Shown one piece after another: positions 7,196 to 10,467 of a stretch of 10,467 nucleotides of DNA. The stretch comes from Chloroflexota bacterium. Lineage in GTDB: Bacteria; Chloroflexota; Limnocylindria; Limnocylindrales; CSP1-4. Position 1 is the stretch's first letter. The number at the start of each line of letters is the position of its first letter. The notes under the pieces were generated by a model. It was not told the DNA's origin, did not search any database, and worked only from the letters and a program-made list of their open reading frames with translations. The stretch covers positions 1 through 10,467 of the forward strand of contig JAJYGO010000154.1 in assembly GCA_021785115.1 (NCBI GenBank). The letters are read 5' to 3'. Made by a program: the position numbers and the translations under genes.

Positions 7196-8317
7196 ATGCG
7201 CCGTATCCCGCTTGCCCAGCCCTGGATAGGCGATCGCGAGAGGGAGCTCGTCGAGCAGGTTCTGTCGAGCGGGGTCCTCGCACTCGGTCCGTTCGCACGC
7301 ACTTTCGAAGAGGCCGTCGCGGCCGTCGCTGGGCGACGATTTGGCGTCGCCTGCAGCAGCGGGACGGCCGGACTCCACATGGCGATCCGGGCGCTCGGTA
7401 TCGGCGACGGCGACGAAGTCATCACCACCCCGTTCAGCTTCGTGGCCTCGGCCAACTGCCTGTTGTACGAGCGTGCGCGGCCGCGCTTCGTCGACATCGA
7501 GGAGGAGACACTGGGCCTCGACCCCGAGCTCGTCGCGCGTGCTGCCGGTCCCCGAACCAAGTGCGTCCTTCCGGTCCACGTCTTCGGCCGTCCGTGCCGG
7601 ATCGGCGAGATCACGGGGCTTGCGGAGACGCGCGGCTGGTCCCTCGTCGAGGACGCCTGCGAGGCCCTCGGGTCGCGGATCGGCGATCGGCCGATGGGAT
7701 CGTTCGGTGCGGCGTCGGTCTTCGCCTTCTATCCGAACAAGCAGATCACGACCGGAGAGGGGGGCGTGGTCGTCACCGACGATCCGGCTCTGGCCTCGAC
7801 GTTGCGCAGCCTGCGCAACCAGGGGCGTGACGAGGACGGGACATGGCTCCGCCACGTCCGGCTCGGCTACAACTACCGCCTCGATGAACTGTCCGCCGCG
7901 ATCGGCGTCGCGCAGCTCGAGCGGCTCGGGGAGCTGGCCGAAGGCCGGGCGCGGGTGGTTCGTGCGTACGAGGCAGCCCTCGCGCGCCAGGACTGGGTGC
8001 GCCTTCCGGGTGTGGCGCCGCACGAGACGGTCGATTGGTTCGTCTACGTCATACGGCTTGACCCGGCGGTCGACCGCTCGAGGGTGATCGAGGACCTCGC
8101 TGCGCTGGGCGTCGCCAGCCGCCCCTACTTCAGTCCGCTCCACCTCCAGCCCTTCTACATTGAGACATTCGGCTACCGACCGGGAGACTTCCCGATTACC
8201 GAGCGAGTTGCGCTATCAACGCTCGCGCTCCCGTTCTCGGCGCGCCTCTCGGACGACGACGTCACGTACGTCGCAGAGGCGTTGACCGAGGTGGTCGGCC
8301 GACAGTTCCGGTCGTGA
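7196..8317 (+). CDS. DegT/DnrJ/EryC1/StrS-family PLP-dependent sugar aminotransferase
   Basis: About 373 residues, a normal length for this fold-type I family. It would transfer an amino group, usually from glutamate, to a keto-sugar nucleotide, making an amino sugar for the neighbouring polysaccharide locus. Family landmarks are in order: RRIPLAQPWIGDRERE at the N-terminus, CSSGTAGLH at 53-61 (phosphate binding), VEDACEALGS at 151-160 (D153 pairs with the pyridine nitrogen), and FYPNKQITTGEGG at 178-190 with K182 as the Schiff-base lysine. These are followed by the GYNYRLDEL stretch and the C-terminal RPYFSPLHLQPFY. The residue after EDAC is Glu where many relatives have His or Gln; I recall related perosamine-type enzymes with the same EDACEALG motif. 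The gene is transcribed divergently from the polysaccharide cluster and shares its regulatory region. The exact substrate cannot be told from sequence. Confidence 0.9.
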   Translation: MRRIPLAQPWIGDRERELVEQVLSSGVLALGPFARTFEEAVAAVAGRRFGVACSSGTAGLHMAIRALGIGDGDEVITTPFSFVASANCLLYERARPRFVDIEEETLGLDPELVARAAGPRTKCVLPVHVFGRPCRIGEITGLAETRGWSLVEDACEALGSRIGDRPMGSFGAASVFAFYPNKQITTGEGGVVVTDDPALASTLRSLRNQGRDEDGTWLRHVRLGYNYRLDELSAAIGVAQLERLGELAEGRARVVRAYEAALARQDWVRLPGVAPHETVDWFVYVIRLDPAVDRSRVIEDLAALGVASRPYFSPLHLQPFYIETFGYRPGDFPITERVALSTLALPFSARLSDDDVTYVAEALTEVVGRQFRS

Positions 8318-8693
8318 CGAGTGACGCCCGGCGGATCCAAGGCTGCAGGGGATCGACGACGGGCGGGACCTGACAGAGCACCTCAGCCATCGACACCGGT
8401 GCAAGCTGACGTTGATGGTGCTCGTACGCAACGCGTTCTCGGCCGATCAGCCGGCGGAAGCACTTGCCGGTACTAGGCCGAATGTCCTATCGTGGTCACG
8501 GTCTCCGAGCTGGGCCGATACGCCGCCCTCCGCGACGGCTCCTCGACCCGCAGACGACAGGTCAGAATGGTCCGGGGGACTGGTTTCTTACCGCCGGCGC
8601 CCCCGCCTCGGGTGGAGCTGACCGATCGGACGCTGGTCAGCCCTCCGGAAGGCGCACTTCGGCTCGCCCGACGCTTGGAGACACTCTAGGGCC
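8318..8693 (+). other. Gene-poor stretch with possible decayed coding sequence and a possible promoter
   Basis: No convincing gene lies between the aminotransferase and the next operon. From 8325 one frame reads LQGIDDGRDLTEHLSHRHRC and onward to about 8470 with strongly G/C-biased third positions, but it has no good start, and the bias fades afterwards. A second frame (8492-8689) takes over. This looks like a gene remnant or two overlapping remnants; I do not recognise a family. A possible promoter (TTGCCG at 8464-8469, 18-nt gap, TATCGT at 8488-8493) could serve the downstream genes. No clear terminator hairpin with a T-tract was found. Confidence 0.35.
8492..8689 (+). CDS. Possible small hypothetical protein (65 aa), uncertain
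   Basis: This is a GTG-initiated frame of 65 codons ending 4 nt before the next ATG. Third positions are about three-quarters G/C, which is compatible with coding but not decisive in DNA this rich. The product is basic in the middle (RRRQVRM) with a proline run, and ends in LRLARRLETL, possibly a short helix. There is no ribosome binding site; with the possible promoter just upstream it could only be a leaderless message. It shares a 16-bp string and the peptide ELTDR with the transposase remnant at the left edge, so it may instead be mobile-element debris. No family recognised. Confidence 0.25.
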   Translation: MVTVSELGRYAALRDGSSTRRRQVRMVRGTGFLPPAPPPRVELTDRTLVSPPEGALRLARRLETL

Positions 8694-9254
8694 ATGACGG
8701 ATCTCCTCCTGCCCATCGTGGTCGGCGTGATCGCCGTCCTCATCGCGCTGGGCGCCCAGCGAGCCTGGGAGAGGCAAAGAGAGGGGCCTGGTCGCCCGAA
8801 CCTGCGGATCGCCGGGCTCGGCTCCTGGTGGGCTGAGAAGGTGAGGGTCGTTCGCATGATGCGGGGCGAGGCTCGGGCCACCTCGGCGAAGGGTGAGCCT
8901 CCGCTCGCAGATGCCCCGCCCCTCGCCGTGGCGGGACGCGCGGTGCGCGCAGCAGGCGGACGGCGCCGCGGCCCTGCCGGGCCATCGGTCGGCTCGGCCA
9001 TCGGGCGCGTTGGCCACGCCCCGTCTGGCCCGGCGACGTCTGAGACTGCCGGCGCATCTTCAACAAGGCGTCACGCGCCCCACGCCCCGGCGTCGGCCGA
9101 TCGAGAGTCACCGAAGCCGGCCAGGCGGCCACGAGGCCACAGCACGATCGCCGTGGACCCGCTTGAGGTGCCGCTGGACGCGCATCACGCTCGCGTCGCC
9201 GTCGGCGCGCTGATCGACGGCCTCGAGGTCGGGAAGATCGGGCGCCTACGTTGA
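8694..9254 (+). CDS. Hypothetical membrane-anchored protein with disordered middle, upstream of ParA
   Basis: A 186-residue protein with three parts. Residues 4-20 (LLLPIVVGVIAVLIALG) form one membrane helix at the N-terminus, followed by a basic stretch (QRAWERQREG). The middle (about 55-145) is rich in Ala, Gly, Pro, Ser and Arg and probably disordered; its third codon positions are less biased, as is common for such linkers. The last ~40 residues regain a strong coding bias and look structured: TIAVDPLEVPLDAHHARVAV then GALIDGLEVGKIGRL. The TGA at 9252-9254 overlaps the TTG start of the ParA gene, implying coupled translation and a shared function. No family recognised. The topology would suit a membrane anchor or partner that recruits the ATPase; this is inference. 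Confidence 0.6.
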   Translation: MTDLLLPIVVGVIAVLIALGAQRAWERQREGPGRPNLRIAGLGSWWAEKVRVVRMMRGEARATSAKGEPPLADAPPLAVAGRAVRAAGGRRRGPAGPSVGSAIGRVGHAPSGPATSETAGASSTRRHAPHAPASADRESPKPARRPRGHSTIAVDPLEVPLDAHHARVAVGALIDGLEVGKIGRLR

Positions 9255-10102
9255 AAGCGATTGCGGTCACGAACCACAAGGGAGGAAGCGCGAAGACCAC
9301 CACGGCAGTGAACCTTGCCGCCGCCCTCGGCGAGCAGGGATTCCAGGTCCTGGTCGTCGACATGGATCCCCAGGGCTCGGCGACGGGCTGGCTCGGCTCA
9401 CCGGTCGCGGGTCGAATCGTGCTCGACGCGTACATGGGCCAGGCCGACCTGGCCGACACCGCGGTCTCGACCAGCGCGCCGGGCGTGCAGCTGATCCCGT
9501 CGACTCCGTGGCTGGTGGCGGTGGATCGCCGGCAGGAAACCGACCTCGCACTCGGCGTCATGCACGCAATCGAGGCTCTTCCTCCGCGCTGGGACTACGT
9601 CTTCGTGGACTGTCCGCCCTCGCAGGGATACCTCGCCATCGCGCCTCTCTCAGCGTGCCAGCATGTCCTCGTGCCCGTCGAGGCCCACGTCCTCGCGCTC
9701 TCGGGGCTTGTCAGCCTGCTGGAGACCATGCAGGAGGTGCGCGAGCGGCTCAACCCGGCGCTGACTCTGTCGGGGATCGTCGCGTGCCGGGTCAGCCACA
9801 CGCGGCACGCACGGGAGGTGGTCGAGCGACTGCGTGAGCGCTACCCCGGCCACACGCTCCGAGCGGTCGTGCGGGAGAACATCAGCCTGGCCGAGGCGCC
9901 GTCGTTCCAGCTCCCGATCACGCGCTACGCGCCATTCAGCGCCGGGGCGGAGGACTATCGAAGGGTCGCGCACGAGTTTCTGCAGCGCCAACCTGTCCGA
10001 GACGAGGTCGGCGGAGGTTCATCCCTCGCCCGCCTGCTGAGATCGGCTCAACGACACGCCCCGAGTGTCGCCATGTGGGCCAGGGGCCAGGAGGGGCGGT
10101 AG
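9251..10102 (+). CDS. ParA/Soj-family ATPase
   Basis: A 283-residue member of the ParA/MinD P-loop ATPase group, which position DNA or protein cargo through nucleotide-dependent dimerisation. The deviant Walker A is KGGSAKTTT at 10-18 (signature K10 and catalytic K15), with Ser-Ala where the common form has Val-Gly; this AKTT variant occurs in real ParA proteins. Switch I region is DMDPQGSATGWLG at 37-49, Walker B is VFVDCPPSQGYL at 117-128, and the C-terminal signature RENISLAEAPSFQLPITRY is at 208-226. A 34-residue tail (250-283), rich in Gly, Ser and Arg, extends past the usual end. The start is a TTG at 9251, forced by the N-terminal alignment KAIAVTNHKGG and overlapping the upstream stop. 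No ParB gene or obvious parS site is visible nearby, so chromosome segregation is not implied; it may be an orphan ParA serving its membrane neighbours. Confidence 0.9.
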   Translation: MKAIAVTNHKGGSAKTTTAVNLAAALGEQGFQVLVVDMDPQGSATGWLGSPVAGRIVLDAYMGQADLADTAVSTSAPGVQLIPSTPWLVAVDRRQETDLALGVMHAIEALPPRWDYVFVDCPPSQGYLAIAPLSACQHVLVPVEAHVLALSGLVSLLETMQEVRERLNPALTLSGIVACRVSHTRHAREVVERLRERYPGHTLRAVVRENISLAEAPSFQLPITRYAPFSAGAEDYRRVAHEFLQRQPVRDEVGGGSSLARLLRSAQRHAPSVAMWARGQEGR

Positions 10103-10128
10103 CCGATGGACGGGGAAGTCGCAGCCCC

Positions 10129-10467
10129 ATGAACGGCCGGGGAACACTTGACGACGCGGAACTGAGGCGCACGCTTGACGCCGTGCTGTCCGGTGCCGCG
10201 TCGGCGTCCAGGCGGACGGCGGCGTCATCCCCGCCGCCTGACCCGCCGCCGTCCGGCGCGCGGCAGGGCGCGACGGCCGACCCGCCGTCGACCTCCGGGG
10301 CGGACGCGGAGCGCCGGGACATCGCGGCCGAGAGGTGGATCGTGGGACGCGGAGGGCTCGCGGTCCTTGGGCTGGTCCTGGTCGCGATCGGCGCTCTTCT
10401 GCTCGCCGGCACCCTGGGCCTGCTCGCGCTCGACGCGGGCCGTCTCGCGGACTACTGGCCGCTTGTC
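10129..10467 (+). CDS. Partial membrane protein, LiaF-TM/DUF5668-like (runs off the window)
   Basis: The first 113 codons of a gene that continues beyond the right edge. Residues 1-25 look helical (LDDAELRRTLDAVLSGAA), 25-60 are a Pro/Ser/Ala-rich linker, and from about 70 a membrane region begins (RWIVGRGGLAVLGLVLVAIG). A second hydrophobic stretch with LGLLALDAGRLADYWPLV follows. Glycine-spaced helices ending in a GRL..YWPL pattern resemble the small membrane domain of LiaF and DUF5668 proteins, which often sense or respond to envelope state. The ATG at 10129 follows the ParA stop after 26 nt, with GGGGAAG about 11 nt upstream, so it is probably co-transcribed. A 9-codon ATG frame at 10106 ending at the same place is more likely incidental. 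Confidence 0.6.
   Translation, partial: MNGRGTLDDAELRRTLDAVLSGAASASRRTAASSPPPDPPPSGARQGATADPPSTSGADAERRDIAAERWIVGRGGLAVLGLVLVAIGALLLAGTLGLLALDAGRLADYWPLV

Noticed and set aside
6191..8143. 650-codon open frame on the minus strand
   Set aside because: It spans the kinase 5' half and the antisense of the aminotransferase, and its translation lacks domain motifs. It is an artefact of high GC content opposite strongly supported genes.
1..10467. CRISPR arrays, tRNA or rRNA genes
   Set aside because: No regularly spaced repeat series and no tRNA-like cloverleaf or rRNA sequence was recognised on either strand by eye; the only close repeats are the two copies at 7073-7109.

Overview
This is a high-GC bacterial window with strongly G/C-biased third codon positions and several GTG/TTG starts. 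Most of it is an exopolysaccharide or capsule assembly locus. A monoderm-like high-GC lineage (Chloroflexota or Actinomycetota) is plausible: the chain-length regulator and tyrosine kinase are fused, and no outer-membrane Wza-type exporter is seen. This placement is inference; no rRNA or marker gene is present.

Layout. Bases ~68-442 (+) are a decayed C-terminal piece of an IS1634/IS4-type transposase, with a frameshift and an in-frame amber codon. Bases 369-6972 are a minus-strand cluster, read in transcription order (right to left): a Wzc-like chain-length regulator/BY-kinase (6972-5386), a Wzx-type flippase (5313-3838), a glycosyltransferase (3845-2895), a GT4-type glycosyltransferase (2898-1789), and a Wzy/WaaL-type polymerase or ligase (1796-369). 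The last four overlap by 8, 4 and 8 nt, indicating translational coupling. The 3' end of the polymerase/ligase gene runs into the transposase remnant.

A divergent intergenic region (6973-7195) carries two 16-bp direct repeats spaced 21 bp apart, each with a palindromic core. They look like an operator. Divergently on the plus strand lies a DegT/DnrJ/EryC1-family sugar aminotransferase (7196-8317). A ~376-bp stretch (8318-8693) follows that looks like decayed coding sequence plus a possible promoter or small ORF.

A second plus-strand operon begins at 8694: a small membrane-anchored protein with a disordered middle, a ParA-family ATPase joined to it by a TTGA overlap, and a partial membrane protein resembling LiaF-TM/DUF5668 proteins that runs off the window.

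Together, the left and middle genes would make a nucleotide-activated amino sugar, assemble a lipid-linked repeat unit, flip it, polymerise or ligate it, and control chain length by tyrosine phosphorylation. No initiating phosphoglycosyltransferase is present, and only two glycosyltransferases are visible, so the locus is incomplete in this window or works with genes elsewhere. The right-hand ParA module has no visible ParB and is the least explained part.
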